Below are positions 27,829-37,807 of a stretch of 64,000 nt of DNA, one piece after another. Position 1 is the first letter of the stretch; each line of letters starts with the position of its first letter. The translations under genes were made by a program, and so were the position numbers. This DNA comes from Arthrobacter globiformis (GTDB taxonomy: Bacteria > Actinomycetota > Actinomycetes > Actinomycetales > Micrococcaceae): the NCBI RefSeq assembly GCF_030818015.1, contig NZ_JAUSZX010000001.1:2976001-3040000 (forward strand), in the 5' to 3' direction. The notes under the pieces were generated by a model, which searched no databases, was not told the origin of the DNA, and saw nothing but the letters and a program-made list of their open reading frames with translations.

Positions 27829-29404
27829 GGACGATCAGCTCCGGGTTTGCCTGCTGGCAGACGGTGTCGCTGGCCGTCTGGTTGACGATGTCCTTGGGAA
27901 CCGTGGTCTTGCCGTACTTGGTTCCGGACGGGAAGTCGCTGCCGAGGTACAGCTGCACTCCCGCGACGCCGGACGACGGCGCCACCTGGGCGGCCGGAAT
28001 ACCGAACAGGGCTGCCACATCTGCGGCGACGTCCGCGTACTCAGGTCCGTAGTAAACCATGGTCTTTGCCGTCGTGTCGGCCTCCAGCTGCCCCACCTGG
28101 GAGAAGCCGCCGGCAACAACGGCCTCAACGATTTCCTGCGTCCTGGTGGCTGAGCCGGTTCCGTTGGCCACGGTGATGGGCTGCAGCGCCTTGTCATACG
28201 GCGCCGCCGTCGCGGTGGGCTTCGGGGTGGCCTTGGGAGTGGAGCTCGCCGAAGGTTTGGGCGTCGCCGACGGTGAAGGGCTTTCCTTCCCATCCGGGTC
28301 CGTCAGGTCGACGTCCTTGCGCAGGGCAGCGAACAGCTGGGAGGCGGCCGGCTGCGCGGCTTCCAACCGGTTGGGATCGCTGGTGGCAGGGACAGTCGGC
28401 AGCGCCACAAAGGCGACCTTGCCGACGTCGATCGTCTTCAGCCGGTTGGCGATGGTGACCATCGACGGTACGGATGCGAGTCCGTCGTCGACGGTCAGGT
28501 TCTTGGTGATGACGTCAGCGATGTTCAGCAGCTTCGCCGGGTTGGAGAGAGTGCCGTCATCCTTGATCTTCCGGGTCAGCGAGGACAGGAAGCCCTGCTG
28601 CGCCTTGATGCGGCCGAGGTCGCCGCCGTCGCCGAAAGCGTGGCGTGTGCGCAGGAACGCAAGGGCCTGTTCGCCCTGCACCTGGGAGGTGCCCTTGGGT
28701 AGCCGCAGCCGCGAGTCGGGGTCATAGACGGCGTCGCTGATGCACACCGCGACGCCGCCCACGGCGTTCGACAGCTCCTTGACGGCGTTGAAGTCGGCCA
28801 TCATGAAATGGTCCACCTCCATGCCGGTCAGCTTGTTGACCGTGTCCACGGCGCAGCCGATGCCAGCCTCCTTCATGGCCTCATTGATCATGATGCCGCT
28901 CCGGGCCGCGTACTGCTTGCCGGTCTTCTGGTCGGTGCACTTGGGGATGTCCACGAGCAGGTCGCGGGGGAAGCTGATGACGTTGACCCGCTTGTTGTCC
29001 TCCGAGATGTCCATGAGCATCATGACGTCGGAATTGCCGTAGCCGGTGGAATCCTCGGTGCTGCCGTAATTCGAGTTCTTGCCGTCACGGGTGTCGGAGC
29101 CCAGAATCAGAATCTGCAGCCGGCCGGTGGCGTCGTCCGTGGTGTCCGTGCGGCTGCTGCCGGCGCCCAGAGCGGCCGTGGAGATGTTGGACTGGAGCCT
29201 GAAGTACCAGTAGCCGGCAAAGGCCAGGCCGCCAGCCAGGACCACAGCGACGACGGCGGTGGTTACCTTGAGCCACGTGGGCATGTGGCGGACATTCAAG
29301 TGCCGGGCAGCGCCCAGTCGGGGGTCCTCAGCATGCCGGGCAGCTGGCTCGGAGCGGACGGGTGTGCCCGGTCCTTGGGCGCGGTTGTCGCGGCGTCGCA
29401 CCAC
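27821..29404 (-). CDS. LytR-CpsA-Psr (LCP) family protein with LytR_C domain
   Basis: A 527-residue membrane-anchored protein: cytoplasmic N terminus, one transmembrane helix (about 45-68), an LCP catalytic domain (QILILGSDTRDG, NVISFPRDLLVDIP, INEAMKEAG, DHFMMADFNAV, RTRHAFGDGGDLGRIKAQQGFL) and, after a Ser/Pro/Thr/Lys-rich linker (about 375-405), a C-terminal LytR_C domain (ITVANGTG...VYYGPEYADVAADVA). LCP enzymes attach anionic polymers such as teichoic or teichuronic acids to peptidoglycan. GTG start; TAAAAT lies 37 nt upstream as a likely -10. Confidence 0.92.
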   Translation of the reverse strand: MVRRRDNRAQGPGTPVRSEPAARHAEDPRLGAARHLNVRHMPTWLKVTTAVVAVVLAGGLAFAGYWYFRLQSNISTAALGAGSSRTDTTDDATGRLQILILGSDTRDGKNSNYGSTEDSTGYGNSDVMMLMDISEDNKRVNVISFPRDLLVDIPKCTDQKTGKQYAARSGIMINEAMKEAGIGCAVDTVNKLTGMEVDHFMMADFNAVKELSNAVGGVAVCISDAVYDPDSRLRLPKGTSQVQGEQALAFLRTRHAFGDGGDLGRIKAQQGFLSSLTRKIKDDGTLSNPAKLLNIADVITKNLTVDDGLASVPSMVTIANRLKTIDVGKVAFVALPTVPATSDPNRLEAAQPAASQLFAALRKDVDLTDPDGKESPSPSATPKPSASSTPKATPKPTATAAPYDKALQPITVANGTGSATRTQEIVEAVVAGGFSQVGQLEADTTAKTMVYYGPEYADVAADVAALFGIPAAQVAPSSGVAGVQLYLGSDFPSGTKYGKTTVPKDIVNQTASDTVCQQANPELIVQQ

Positions 29405-29531
29405 AGGGTGTACCTTCCTCGAAAAAATGGGATCCGGCCTATTTTAGTGGCCGTTTCTGGGAAAACGCCGGAAATCCGGCGTTCGCGGCCCGGCGCGCAG
29501 GCACCAGCCCCGGAATGCAGGCGGCAGCGGG

Positions 29532-30491
29532 TCAGAACCCGAGCTTCACCAGCTGCTTGGGGTCGCGCTGCCAGTCCTTTGCCACCTTGACGTGCAGGTC
29601 GAGGTAGATGCGGGTGCCCAGGAGCGCCTCGATGCCCTTCCGGGCATTGGTTCCCACCTCGCGCAGGCGGCTTCCGCCCTTGCCGATGATGATGGCCTTC
29701 TGCGACGGGCGCTCTACGTAGAGGTTGACGCGGACGTCCAGGAGCGGGTTGTCTTCGGTCCGGCCCTCGCGCGGAACGATTTCCTCCACCACCACGGCCA
29801 GCGAGTGCGGCAGCTCGTCGCGCACACCCTCCAGTGCAGCCTCGCGGATGAGTTCGGCCACCATGACGGCCTCCGGCTCATCGGTCAGCTCGCCGTCCGG
29901 ATAGAGCGGCGGCGACGGCGGCATGTGGCTGATCAGGACATCTGCCACCGTGCCTACCTGGAACCCATCCGCGGCCGAGACCGGGACGATGTCCTTCCAG
30001 CCGTCCTCGCCCAGCACTTCCCTGCCGAGCTCGGCGACGGCCAGCAGCTGCTCCGTCAGGGCCTGCCGGTCCACCAGGTCTGCCTTGGTGACGAGGGCAA
30101 TCACTGGCTTGCGGCCGACGGCTGCGAGCTGGGCAGCGATGAATTTGTCACCGGGGCCGATCTTCTCGTTGGCGGGGATGCAGAACCCGATGGCGTCCAC
30201 TTCTGAGAGTGTGTCGGCTACGAGGTCATTAAGCCGCTTGCCCAGCAGTGTGCGGGGCCGGTGCAGGCCCGGGGTGTCCACGAGGATCAGCTGGGCGTCC
30301 TCGCGGTGGACGATTCCCCGGATGGTATGCCGAGTGGTCTGCGGCTTGGCGGACGTGATGGCCACCTTCTTGCCCACCAGGGCGTTGGTAAGGGTGGATT
30401 TGCCCGCGTTGGGCCGGCCCACCAGCACCGCGAATCCGGCATGGTACCCACCGAACGGTTCGCCGCCGTCGGCCTTATTCTGCTTGCTCAC
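29532..30491 (-). CDS. era: GTPase Era
   Basis: A 319-residue essential GTPase for 30S ribosome assembly. G1 GRPNAGKST (about 25), G2 around TTRHTIRG, G3 DTPGL, G4 TKAD, G5 SAADG, and a C-terminal KH domain with IIIGKGGSRLREVG binding 16S rRNA. GTG 30491 is the start; a longer open frame is an overlap with the upstream gene. The first 17 nt overlap the end of corC. Last gene of phoH-ybeY-corC-era. Confidence 0.95.
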   Translation of the reverse strand: MSKQNKADGGEPFGGYHAGFAVLVGRPNAGKSTLTNALVGKKVAITSAKPQTTRHTIRGIVHREDAQLILVDTPGLHRPRTLLGKRLNDLVADTLSEVDAIGFCIPANEKIGPGDKFIAAQLAAVGRKPVIALVTKADLVDRQALTEQLLAVAELGREVLGEDGWKDIVPVSAADGFQVGTVADVLISHMPPSPPLYPDGELTDEPEAVMVAELIREAALEGVRDELPHSLAVVVEEIVPREGRTEDNPLLDVRVNLYVERPSQKAIIIGKGGSRLREVGTNARKGIEALLGTRIYLDLHVKVAKDWQRDPKQLVKLGF

Positions 30492-31806
30492 GTGGAACTC
30501 CCTGTTGCATTGATTCGGCCTCGTCGAGAAGTTCTTCAAGGTCAGTGTGTTCTTTCGGCGCAACGGCCGCAATAATGTGGCTGACGCGGTTCCGGCGGCC
30601 CTCCAGCCGCTCGGCGCGCAGCGAAACGCCGTCGACATCCACCGCACTGCCCACGATCGGGACCCGGCCCAGGGCCTTGGCCAGCAGGCCGCCCACGGTG
30701 TCCACCTCGTCGTCGTCCAGTTCGATGCCGAACAGCTCCCCGAGGTCGTCGATCCCCATCCGGGCACTTACCCGGTACGTGCCGTCGCCCAGATCGACGA
30801 CGGCGGCACTCTCCGAGTCGTATTCATCCACAATTTCGCCGACGAGCTCTTCGATCAGGTCCTCGAGCGTCACCAGCCCTGCGGTCCCGCCGTATTCGTC
30901 GATGACGATGGCCACGTGGGTTGACTCCTTCTGGAGTTCCCGCAGGAGGTCGCTCACCGGCTTGGAATCCGGAACGTAGCGGACCTCGCGGGCCAGCACA
31001 TCCACCACCGGAGGTTCGGCCTCCGGGTCCATGCCGTGAATCGCGGCAGCCACATCCTTGAGGTAGATGATGCCCAGGATCTGGTCGGTGTTTTCGCCGA
31101 TGACGGGGATCCTGGAATACCCCGACCGCAGGAACAGTGCCATCGCGCTGTGCAGGCTCGAGCCCGCGTCGATGGTCAGGATGTCCGTCCGCGGCACCAT
31201 GACCGCGCGGACCAGGGTATCGCCGAACTCGAAGACGGACTGGATCAGTTCGGCCTCGTTGTCCTCGATCACGTCGGACTCGGTGGCCCGGTCAACCAGT
31301 TCGCGGAACTCCTCCTCGCTGAAGTAGGAGTCGTCACCGTTGGGCGAACCCGGGGCCACGGCGCTGCCCAGCCGGACCAGCAAGGCGGGGATGGGTCCGA
31401 GTATCCAGGCCAGGAAACGGACCAGTGACGCCGAATACTGCGCCACGGCCGCAGGATGCGAGCGGCCCAGCTGGCGCGGCGAGACCCCCACCAGCACAAA
31501 CCCGAGGACCGCCATGATGCCTGTCGCCGCCAGGCCGGCCAGCCAGACGTTGTCCAGCAAGCTGTAAAGCAGCACGGCCACGGCCACGGCAGAGGCCGAC
31601 TCGAACCAGACCCGCCAGAAGCGCAGGGCACGCATGTGTGTCATCGGCTGATCCAGGATCCTCCGCAACGCCGGGCCCTGGCTCCCCTGCACCGCCTGCT
31701 CGGCGTCGTGGCGCGGAAGAAAGCTGAACGCCGCCTCGGCAGCAGTCAGCAGCGCTGCGGCACCGAGAAACGCCAGCGCCATGCAGACAAGGAGCAGGGA
31801 GGTCAC
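30475..31806 (-). CDS. CNNM/CorC-type transporter with CBS domains
   Basis: A 443-residue membrane protein: N-terminal DUF21/CNNM domain with three or four helices (residues 1-150), a CBS pair (VMVPRTDILTIDAGSSLHSAMALFLRSGYSRIPVIGENTDQILGIIYLKD ... about 200-325) and a C-terminal CorC_HlyC domain (DGTYRVSARMGIDDLGELFGIEL). Often annotated hemolysin-like, the family is now linked to magnesium export. The overlap with ybeY (ATGA) and era shows tight coupling. Confidence 0.9.
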   Translation of the reverse strand: MTSLLLVCMALAFLGAAALLTAAEAAFSFLPRHDAEQAVQGSQGPALRRILDQPMTHMRALRFWRVWFESASAVAVAVLLYSLLDNVWLAGLAATGIMAVLGFVLVGVSPRQLGRSHPAAVAQYSASLVRFLAWILGPIPALLVRLGSAVAPGSPNGDDSYFSEEEFRELVDRATESDVIEDNEAELIQSVFEFGDTLVRAVMVPRTDILTIDAGSSLHSAMALFLRSGYSRIPVIGENTDQILGIIYLKDVAAAIHGMDPEAEPPVVDVLAREVRYVPDSKPVSDLLRELQKESTHVAIVIDEYGGTAGLVTLEDLIEELVGEIVDEYDSESAAVVDLGDGTYRVSARMGIDDLGELFGIELDDDEVDTVGGLLAKALGRVPIVGSAVDVDGVSLRAERLEGRRNRVSHIIAAVAPKEHTDLEELLDEAESMQQGVPREQAE

Positions 31807-32276
31807 TGGGTGGTCTCGGCCGGTGCTTCTTTGCCGGTGAATGCCGTCAGCAGTTCGCGCTGCAGGCCGAACATTTCTGCCTTCTCCTCGGGTTCGGCGT
31901 GGTCATAGCCGAGCAGGTGCAGAATTCCGTGCGTGGTCAGCAGCAGCATCTCGTCCTGCGTGGAGTGTCCGGCGTTGCGGGCCTGGACCTCGGCCACCTG
32001 GGGGCAGATCGCGATGTCGCCGAGCATGCCCTGCGGAGTCGGCTTGTCCGGGGTTCCCGGGGTCAGCTCGTCCATAGGCACGGAGAGCACGTCGGTGGCG
32101 CCGGGCTCATCCATAAGCTCGATGTGCAGCTTTTCCATGGCCGGCTCGTCCACCAGCAGAATGGACAGCTCCGCCTGCGGATGGATGTACAGCTGCTCAA
32201 AGATGAAGCGTGCCAACGCCACCAGCCGGGCTTCGTCCACCTGGATGCCGGATTCGTTGTTAACTTCGATGCTCAT
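31803..32276 (-). CDS. ybeY: rRNA maturation endoribonuclease YbeY
   Basis: A 157-residue zinc-dependent RNase acting in 16S 3'-end maturation and ribosome quality control. The three zinc histidines are in THGILHLLGYDHAEPEEKAEM (about 115-130), the family signature. It overlaps both neighbours by 4 nt (phoH upstream, corC downstream). Confidence 0.95.
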   Translation of the reverse strand: MSIEVNNESGIQVDEARLVALARFIFEQLYIHPQAELSILLVDEPAMEKLHIELMDEPGATDVLSVPMDELTPGTPDKPTPQGMLGDIAICPQVAEVQARNAGHSTQDEMLLLTTHGILHLLGYDHAEPEEKAEMFGLQRELLTAFTGKEAPAETTQ

Positions 32277-33358
32277 GCGTGCTCCCGTCGTTCCCGGGGA
32301 ACGGAATGCTTGACCCGGTTGCGTTGTGCTTCGTCCCAGATGCTGTAGGCGTTGACGATGTCCCCCACCAGGCGGTGGCGGACGACGTCGGCGGCGTCCA
32401 GAACGGAGAAGCTGACGTCGTCGATTCCGCTGAGGATCTCCTCGACGATGCGCAGGCCGGAGCGTGTTCCGAACGGAAGGTCCACCTGGGTGACGTCGCC
32501 GGTGACCACCATCTTGGAGCCGAAGCCGAGTCGGGTCAGGAACATCTTCATCTGTTCCGGCGTGGTGTTCTGTGCCTCGTCAAGAATGATGAAAGCGTCG
32601 TTCAGCGTCCGGCCCCTCATGTAGGCCAGCGGCGCCACTTCAATGGTTCCGGCCGCCATCAGCCGGGGAATGGACTCGGGGTCCATCATGTCGTGGAGCG
32701 CGTCGTACAGCGGCCGCAGGTACGGGTCGATCTTGTCGCTGAGCGTGCCGGGGAGGAAACCGAGCCGTTCGCCTGCTTCAACGGCGGGGCGGGTGAGGAT
32801 GATCCGGCTGACTTCCTTCTGCTGCAGGGCCTGCACCGCCTTAGCCACCGCGAGGTAGGTCTTTCCCGTACCGGCGGGGCCGATCCCGAAGATCACGGTG
32901 TTCGCGTCGATGGCGTCCACATAGTTCTTCTGGTTCAGCGTCTTGGGCCGGATGGTCTTGCCGCGGCTGGACAGGATGTCGTGCGTCAGCACCTCCACCG
33001 GATTCTGCAGAGACTGGCTGCGGAGAAGCGAAACCAGCTGCTGGAGAACTGACGGCGTGATCACGGTGCCGCGGGCCACGAGACCCCGGACCTCGTGGAG
33101 CAGGCGCATGATCCGCGGAACATCGGCCGCGGGTCCGTTGATGGAGAGTTCGTTGCCGCGGACGTGGAAACTGACGGCCGGGAACTGGTCCTCGATGAAG
33201 CGGAGGGCCTCGTCGTGGCTTCCCAACGACTGCACCATCTGATCAGAGTTATCGAAGATGACCACCTCCGTCCGGACACCGGGGAGAGTATGGGGGAATT
33301 CGCCCGTGGTGCGGTCCCCCGTGTTGAGGCGGCGCTTTCCGTTAGCTGATTCAGTCAT
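32273..33358 (-). CDS. PhoH-like ATPase
   Basis: A 361-residue protein. Walker A is GPAGTGKTYLA (about 155), Walker B FIILDEAQN (about 255), and the segment ILTRPAVEAGERLGFLPG is the PhoH signature; the N-terminal 100 residues contain a KH-like domain (VSFHVRGNELSINGPAADV). The conserved pairing with ybeY suggests a role in RNA processing. First gene of the phoH-ybeY-corC-era operon; ATG with GAGGG upstream. Confidence 0.92.
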   Translation of the reverse strand: MTESANGKRRLNTGDRTTGEFPHTLPGVRTEVVIFDNSDQMVQSLGSHDEALRFIEDQFPAVSFHVRGNELSINGPAADVPRIMRLLHEVRGLVARGTVITPSVLQQLVSLLRSQSLQNPVEVLTHDILSSRGKTIRPKTLNQKNYVDAIDANTVIFGIGPAGTGKTYLAVAKAVQALQQKEVSRIILTRPAVEAGERLGFLPGTLSDKIDPYLRPLYDALHDMMDPESIPRLMAAGTIEVAPLAYMRGRTLNDAFIILDEAQNTTPEQMKMFLTRLGFGSKMVVTGDVTQVDLPFGTRSGLRIVEEILSGIDDVSFSVLDAADVVRHRLVGDIVNAYSIWDEAQRNRVKHSVPRERREHA

Positions 33359-33704
33359 GGTGACGGCCCTCGGGCCTTCGGTTCCCTCCAGTTCGGAATG
33401 TAACTCGTTTGTGTCTTTACATCTTACGCCAGCGCACGCCTTGGCCTGCCGTCCCGGAAGGTCACGGCGGACCGCGATTCCGTAACGCGTTCCCGCAATT
33501 TGGTATCAACTTTGTATCGGCCTCATATCGTTCCCGTTGCAGTTCGGCGGCCTGCCGCAAAAGGCACGCAACGCTCCAAAGTCTCGTGTAATGCTGGAAA
33601 AGGAGCCCGCCGGCAACGGTCCGGGGTGCCCGCACCGCAACTGCTCATTTGAAGGGATCGCCAGCATCAGTCAGCCAGGAACTCCGGGCCGGAAAGTACC
33701 GCGG
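33359..33704. other. divergent intergenic region, phoH / lipoprotein gene
   Basis: 346 nt without a supported gene. On the minus strand TAAGAT (33426-33421) is a possible phoH -10, without a recognisable -35. I see no leader ORF, hairpin or repeat of note on either strand. Confidence 0.4.
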
Positions 33705-34619
33705 ATGCGCTCCGCGCTGCTGTCAGCGCTGCTTCCGGCTGCCCTGCTGCTGTCCGGGTGCATCGCCGATCCCGACCCCGCGGTGACCGCGAACCCGCCG
33801 ACCTCCTCGTCGCGCAGGGCCGCGGGCACGGACGGCGTCCCCACCACCAGCGCGCCGCTGGAAACGACGCAGTCGTCCAACAAGGCACCCGTGTACTGGA
33901 TCGGGCGCAGCAACAGCAATGTCTTCCTGTACCGCGAGTTCCGCGACGTGCCGGACGATGAGAACCCGATCACGCGGGCACTTCGCGCCATGATGTCGGA
34001 GACGCCGCTGGATCCGGACTTCTTCACGCCGTGGCAGAACCCCAAGAACCTCGCGACCTCGATCTCGGGCACCAACGTCATTACCGTGGACGTTTCCGCC
34101 GATGCCTTCAACAGCAACCTTGACGCGGACATGGCCCAGCGGGCCATCCAGCAACTGGTGTACACCGCAACGGCCGCAGGAGCCAGCTCGGGCCTGATTG
34201 ACGCCGGCCAGCAAATCGAAGTGGTGATCCTGGTGGACGGGCACACCGACTACCTGGCCTTCAAGCACGTCAAGCTCGGTGCCCCCACGTCCCGCAGCGC
34301 CGGAATGGTGGCGCCGGTATGGATCATCGATCCGCAACAGGGCACCGAAGTCGGCGACGGCCGGGTCAAGATCTCCGGACGAAGCACCGTCCCCAGCGGC
34401 AAACTCCACTGGCGCATCCTCAAGGTCCAGGACAACGGCGACAAGGAAAGCTACCTGACCGGCGAAGCCACGGCTGCCGCGGATCCCGCCGCCTCCGGAG
34501 TCTTCGGCATCACGGTCAATCTGGCGCCCGGCAACTACGAGGTGCGCGTCTCCCAGATCGACCCGGGCAAGCCCCAGGACGAACTCAACGTGGACACGCG
34601 CGGGTTCACAGTTCGCTAA
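33705..34619 (+). CDS. lipoprotein with GerMN and Gmad2 domains
   Basis: A 304-residue exported lipoprotein: signal peptide MRSALLSALLPAALLLSGC (lipobox LLSGC), a Ser/Thr-rich tether, then a GerMN-like domain (VYWIGRSNSNVFLYREFR ... NVITVDVSADAFNSNLDADMAQRAIQQLVYTATAA) and a C-terminal Ig-like Gmad2 domain (PVWIIDPQQGTEVGDGRVKISGRSTVPSGKLHWRIL). In spore formers such domains occur in germination proteins; in actinobacteria the role is unknown but probably envelope-related. ATG 33705 is chosen because the signal peptide starts there and GGAAAG lies upstream. Stop is 2 nt from the convergent rsmE stop. Confidence 0.85.
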   Translation: MRSALLSALLPAALLLSGCIADPDPAVTANPPTSSSRRAAGTDGVPTTSAPLETTQSSNKAPVYWIGRSNSNVFLYREFRDVPDDENPITRALRAMMSETPLDPDFFTPWQNPKNLATSISGTNVITVDVSADAFNSNLDADMAQRAIQQLVYTATAAGASSGLIDAGQQIEVVILVDGHTDYLAFKHVKLGAPTSRSAGMVAPVWIIDPQQGTEVGDGRVKISGRSTVPSGKLHWRILKVQDNGDKESYLTGEATAAADPAASGVFGITVNLAPGNYEVRVSQIDPGKPQDELNVDTRGFTVR

Positions 34620-34621
34620 AG

Positions 34622-35392
34622 CTACCAGCGGCCCAGGACGTCGCTGGCAACCACGACGCCGGCAGGTCCCGCCGTCGATGACCGCAGGACGTGCGGTCCC
34701 AGCAGAGCCGTGACCGCCCCGGCGCTGCACAGCCGGGTGACCTCGCGGGGACTGATGCCCCCTTCGGGACCAACAATGAGGAAAATCTCGCTGGGATTGG
34801 ACGCCTCCTGGCGCTCCTCAGACCATTTGCCGAGAACCCGCCGAAGCGGCGTGACCGCGTCTTCGTGCAGAATCACGGCAAGGCCGGCTTCCGCCACTTC
34901 CTTAGCCAGTGCATGGGTGTCGACGGCGGGGCGCACCTCGGGGATCCAGGCGCGGCGCGCCTGCTTGGCGGCGGCCGTCACGGTGGACTGCCACTTCCCG
35001 TGGGCTTTGGCCGCCCGGTCACCCTTCCACCTGACGATGGACCGTTCCGACTGCCATGGAACCACGGCGTCGATGCCCAACTCGGTGGCGGTTTCGATCG
35101 CGAGTTCGTCCCGGTCACCCTTGGCCAGTGCCTGTACGAGCACCAGACGGACGTCCGGCCGCGGTTCCACGCTGATGGACGTACATTCGACCGTCAGCTC
35201 GGCGGGGGCGGCATCCGTCACGGTTCCGGTGATGCGCTTGCCGGCGCCGTCGGCAATGTCCACCCGCTCCCCCACGGCCAGGCGCTTGACGGTGACCGCG
35301 TGCCGGGCCTCGGCGCCGTCGAGGACGAACACAGAACCGGGAACCGTGCTGTCCAGCGCGCCGGCCGGTGTGAAGAATACGGGGTTGCTCAC
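34622..35392 (-). CDS. rsmE: 16S rRNA (uracil1498-N3)-methyltransferase
   Basis: A 256-residue SPOUT methyltransferase. The C-terminal knot is visible as IFLIVGPEGGISPREV (SAM loop) and LLGPHVLRSSTAGPAGVVVA; the N-terminal PUA-like domain includes RHAVTVKRLAVGERV. It methylates U1498 in the decoding site. GTG start, 2 nt after the dnaJ stop, so it is the last gene of hrcA-dnaJ-rsmE. Confidence 0.94.
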   Translation of the reverse strand: MSNPVFFTPAGALDSTVPGSVFVLDGAEARHAVTVKRLAVGERVDIADGAGKRITGTVTDAAPAELTVECTSISVEPRPDVRLVLVQALAKGDRDELAIETATELGIDAVVPWQSERSIVRWKGDRAAKAHGKWQSTVTAAAKQARRAWIPEVRPAVDTHALAKEVAEAGLAVILHEDAVTPLRRVLGKWSEERQEASNPSEIFLIVGPEGGISPREVTRLCSAGAVTALLGPHVLRSSTAGPAGVVVASDVLGRW

Positions 35393-35394
35393 CG

Positions 35395-36522
35395 CTACAG
35401 GTTACCGAGGCGGTCCCGCAGCTTGGCGAACACGCCGCCGCTGGCTGCGAGCTTGCCCTCGGAGAACTGCTCGCCGCGGAGCTTTGCAAGCTGCCGGAGC
35501 AGGTCCTCCTGGGCGGGGTCGAGCTTGGACGGGGTTTCCACCTGCAGGTGGACCTTGAGGTCACCGCGGCCGTAGCCGCGAAGGTGGGTGACGCCGAGGC
35601 CGCGGAGGGTGATGATCTCGCCGGACTGCGTGCCCGCCTTGACGTCGATCTCCTGCTTGCCGTCGAAGGTTTCCAGGCTCAGTTCGGTGCCAAGGGCAGC
35701 GGCAGTCATGGGAATGTTCAGGGTCGCGTGGAGGTCGTCGCCCTCGCGGATGTAGGTGGAATCGTTGTTAACCCGGATTTCCACGTAGAGGTCTCCGGAC
35801 GGGCCGCCCGCGGGGCCGGCTTCACCCTGCCCGGAGAGCTGGATCCGCGTTCCGGTGGCCACCCCGGCCGGAACCTTGATGGTCAGGGAGCGGCGGCTGC
35901 GGATGCGGCCCTGGCCGCTGCATTCGTTGCAGGGGTCCTTGATGACCGTGCCGAAGCCCTCGCAGGATCCGCAGGGTGCGGCGGTCATGACCTGGCCGAG
36001 GATGGAACGGACCGCCCGCTGCACCTGGCCGCTGCCGCCACAGATGTCGCAGCGTTCCGGGTGGCTTCCCTCGCGGCAGCAGGAGCCTTCACAGGTGGGG
36101 CAGGTGACGGCCGTGTCCACTTCCAGCTTCTTGTTGACGCCGAAGACGGCATCGCGCAGGTCGATGCGGACGCTGATGAGCGCGTCCTGGCCGCGGCGGA
36201 CGCGGGACGCGGGCCCGGACGTGCCGCCGGCGCCGAAGAAGGTGTCAAAGATGTCTTGGAACGCGAAGCCCTGGCCGGCGTAGCCGCCACCGCCGAAACC
36301 GTTATCGGTGCCGTTCTCATTGCCTGTGGTGTCGTAGACCCTGCGCTTCTGCGGATCGGACAGCACCTCGTAGGCGTGGGTGACGGCCTTGAAGCGTTCG
36401 GCGGCGTCTTCCCCGGAGTTGACGTCCGGGTGAAGCGAGCGGGCCAGCTTGCGGTAGGCCTTTTTGATCTCCTCGCCGGTGGCTTCCGGGGAGACTCCAA
36501 GAACGTCGTAGTGGCTGCTCAA
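35395..36522 (-). CDS. dnaJ: chaperone DnaJ (DnaJ2 type)
   Basis: A 375-residue Hsp40: J domain ([34 protein letters not shown], with the HPD motif), short Gly/Phe linker, zinc-finger domain with four CxxC pairs ([32 protein letters not shown]) and a C-terminal substrate domain. The first repeat has a Cys in place of the usual final Gly. TTG 36522 is the start (AGGAAGAG 8 nt upstream); the extended frame overlaps hrcA. Lies behind hrcA, the usual location of the second actinobacterial dnaJ. Confidence 0.94.
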   Translation of the reverse strand: MSSHYDVLGVSPEATGEEIKKAYRKLARSLHPDVNSGEDAAERFKAVTHAYEVLSDPQKRRVYDTTGNENGTDNGFGGGGYAGQGFAFQDIFDTFFGAGGTSGPASRVRRGQDALISVRIDLRDAVFGVNKKLEVDTAVTCPTCEGSCCREGSHPERCDICGGSGQVQRAVRSILGQVMTAAPCGSCEGFGTVIKDPCNECSGQGRIRSRRSLTIKVPAGVATGTRIQLSGQGEAGPAGGPSGDLYVEIRVNNDSTYIREGDDLHATLNIPMTAAALGTELSLETFDGKQEIDVKAGTQSGEIITLRGLGVTHLRGYGRGDLKVHLQVETPSKLDPAQEDLLRQLAKLRGEQFSEGKLAASGGVFAKLRDRLGNL

Positions 36523-36580
36523 AGTTCGTATCTCTTCCTGGTTGTACTGCCTGTGGTCAAAGGATGTCCGGGGCGTGCGG

Positions 36581-37594
36581 TCACGGGCCCAGAATCCTCG
36601 AAAGGTAGCGGGCCACCGCGCGCACGGCGGCCATGGTAGTGGGATAGTCCATCCGGGTGGGGCCAAGAATGCCCACCTTGGCGGTGGCATCGGGTCCGTA
36701 GCCGGTGGCCACCACCGACGCCTCGGCCAGCCCGTCATAGGGGTTCTCCCGGCCGATGCTGACGGCCACGCCGCGCGGGTCCTGCGCCATGTCGCTCAGG
36801 AGCCGCAGCATCACCACCTGCTCCTCGAGGGCCTCCAGCACTGGTCCGATGCTGAGCGGGAAGTCCACGTTGGACCGCGCCAGGTTGGCCGTTCCGGCCA
36901 GGACGATCCTGTCTTCCCGGCTGTTGTGGGCGAGGCCCTCCAGCCCCTTGCCGAGGGCCATGGCAATGGGGCGTTCGGCCGGCGTGCAGCCGGCCACGAC
37001 GGCGGCCAGATGCTGGGGCAGGATGGCCACCGGCGTTCCGGCGACACCGGTCAGGAACCGGGTGCGCAGGGCGGCGAGCGTGTCGTCCGACAGGTCCTGT
37101 CCGGCGTCGACGACGCGCTGGTCAACCTTGCCGGAGTCGGCGATCAGCACGATCAGCACCTTCCGCGGCGCCAACAGCACGAATTCGATGTGCCGGACCA
37201 CGGCGCGGCTCAGGTGCGGGTACTGCACGACGGCCACCTGGTTGGTCAGCTGGGACAGGAGCCGGGCAGTCCGGTCCAGGACGTCGTCAAGGTCCTCGGA
37301 CCCCTCAAGCAGGGTCTGGATGGCGCGCTTCTCCGCCTGGGAGAGTGGCTTGACCGCCGAGATCTGGTCGACGAACAGGCGGTAACCCTTGTCCGTGGGG
37401 ATCCTGCCCGCACTGGTGTGCGGGGCCGTGATGAGGCCCTCGTCCTCCAGCGCCGCCATGTCGTTGCGGATGGTGGCGCTGGAAACGCCCAGGTGGTGCC
37501 GTTCCACCAGGGCCTTGGAGCCGACAGGTTCGCGGGAATGGACATAGTCCTCCACGATGGCGCGCAGCACCTCAAGCTTCCGTGGTTCGCTCAC
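36581..37594 (-). CDS. hrcA: heat-inducible transcription repressor HrcA
   Basis: A 337-residue repressor: N-terminal winged helix ([47 protein letters not shown]) and the GAF-like/insert domains typical of HrcA. It binds CIRCE elements and is kept active by GroEL. GTG 37594 has an ideal Shine-Dalgarno (GAGGAGG) 6 nt upstream. A CIRCE element lies about 60 nt upstream, so the hrcA-dnaJ-rsmE operon is autoregulated. Confidence 0.96.
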   Translation of the reverse strand: MSEPRKLEVLRAIVEDYVHSREPVGSKALVERHHLGVSSATIRNDMAALEDEGLITAPHTSAGRIPTDKGYRLFVDQISAVKPLSQAEKRAIQTLLEGSEDLDDVLDRTARLLSQLTNQVAVVQYPHLSRAVVRHIEFVLLAPRKVLIVLIADSGKVDQRVVDAGQDLSDDTLAALRTRFLTGVAGTPVAILPQHLAAVVAGCTPAERPIAMALGKGLEGLAHNSREDRIVLAGTANLARSNVDFPLSIGPVLEALEEQVVMLRLLSDMAQDPRGVAVSIGRENPYDGLAEASVVATGYGPDATAKVGILGPTRMDYPTTMAAVRAVARYLSRILGP

Positions 37595-37655
37595 AGTCCA
37601 CCTCCTCTTGGCCATAACCGCGCCGGGCGTTAATCCTGCCCGCAAAACGCTGTGG

Positions 37656-37682
37656 TTAGCACTCGACATGCCTAAGTGCTAA
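37656..37682. promoter_or_regulatory. CIRCE element (HrcA operator)
   Basis: TTAGCACTC, 9-nt spacer, AAGTGCTAA; consensus is TTAGCACTC-N9-GAGTGCTAA, so one mismatch in the right arm. TAGACT just upstream on the minus strand (37690-37685) could be the hrcA -10, placing the transcription start inside the operator. Confidence 0.92.
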
Positions 37683-37807
37683 CAAGTCTAATATGAGTCG
37701 CCGCGTTGTTAGCATTGGTACCGCTCCGGGCGAAATTCCGGGCGCCTGTCCCCCGGCGGCATGCCCGCGGCCGGAGCGGCTCCTTCCGAGTGCAGAGCGG
37801 TGAACGA

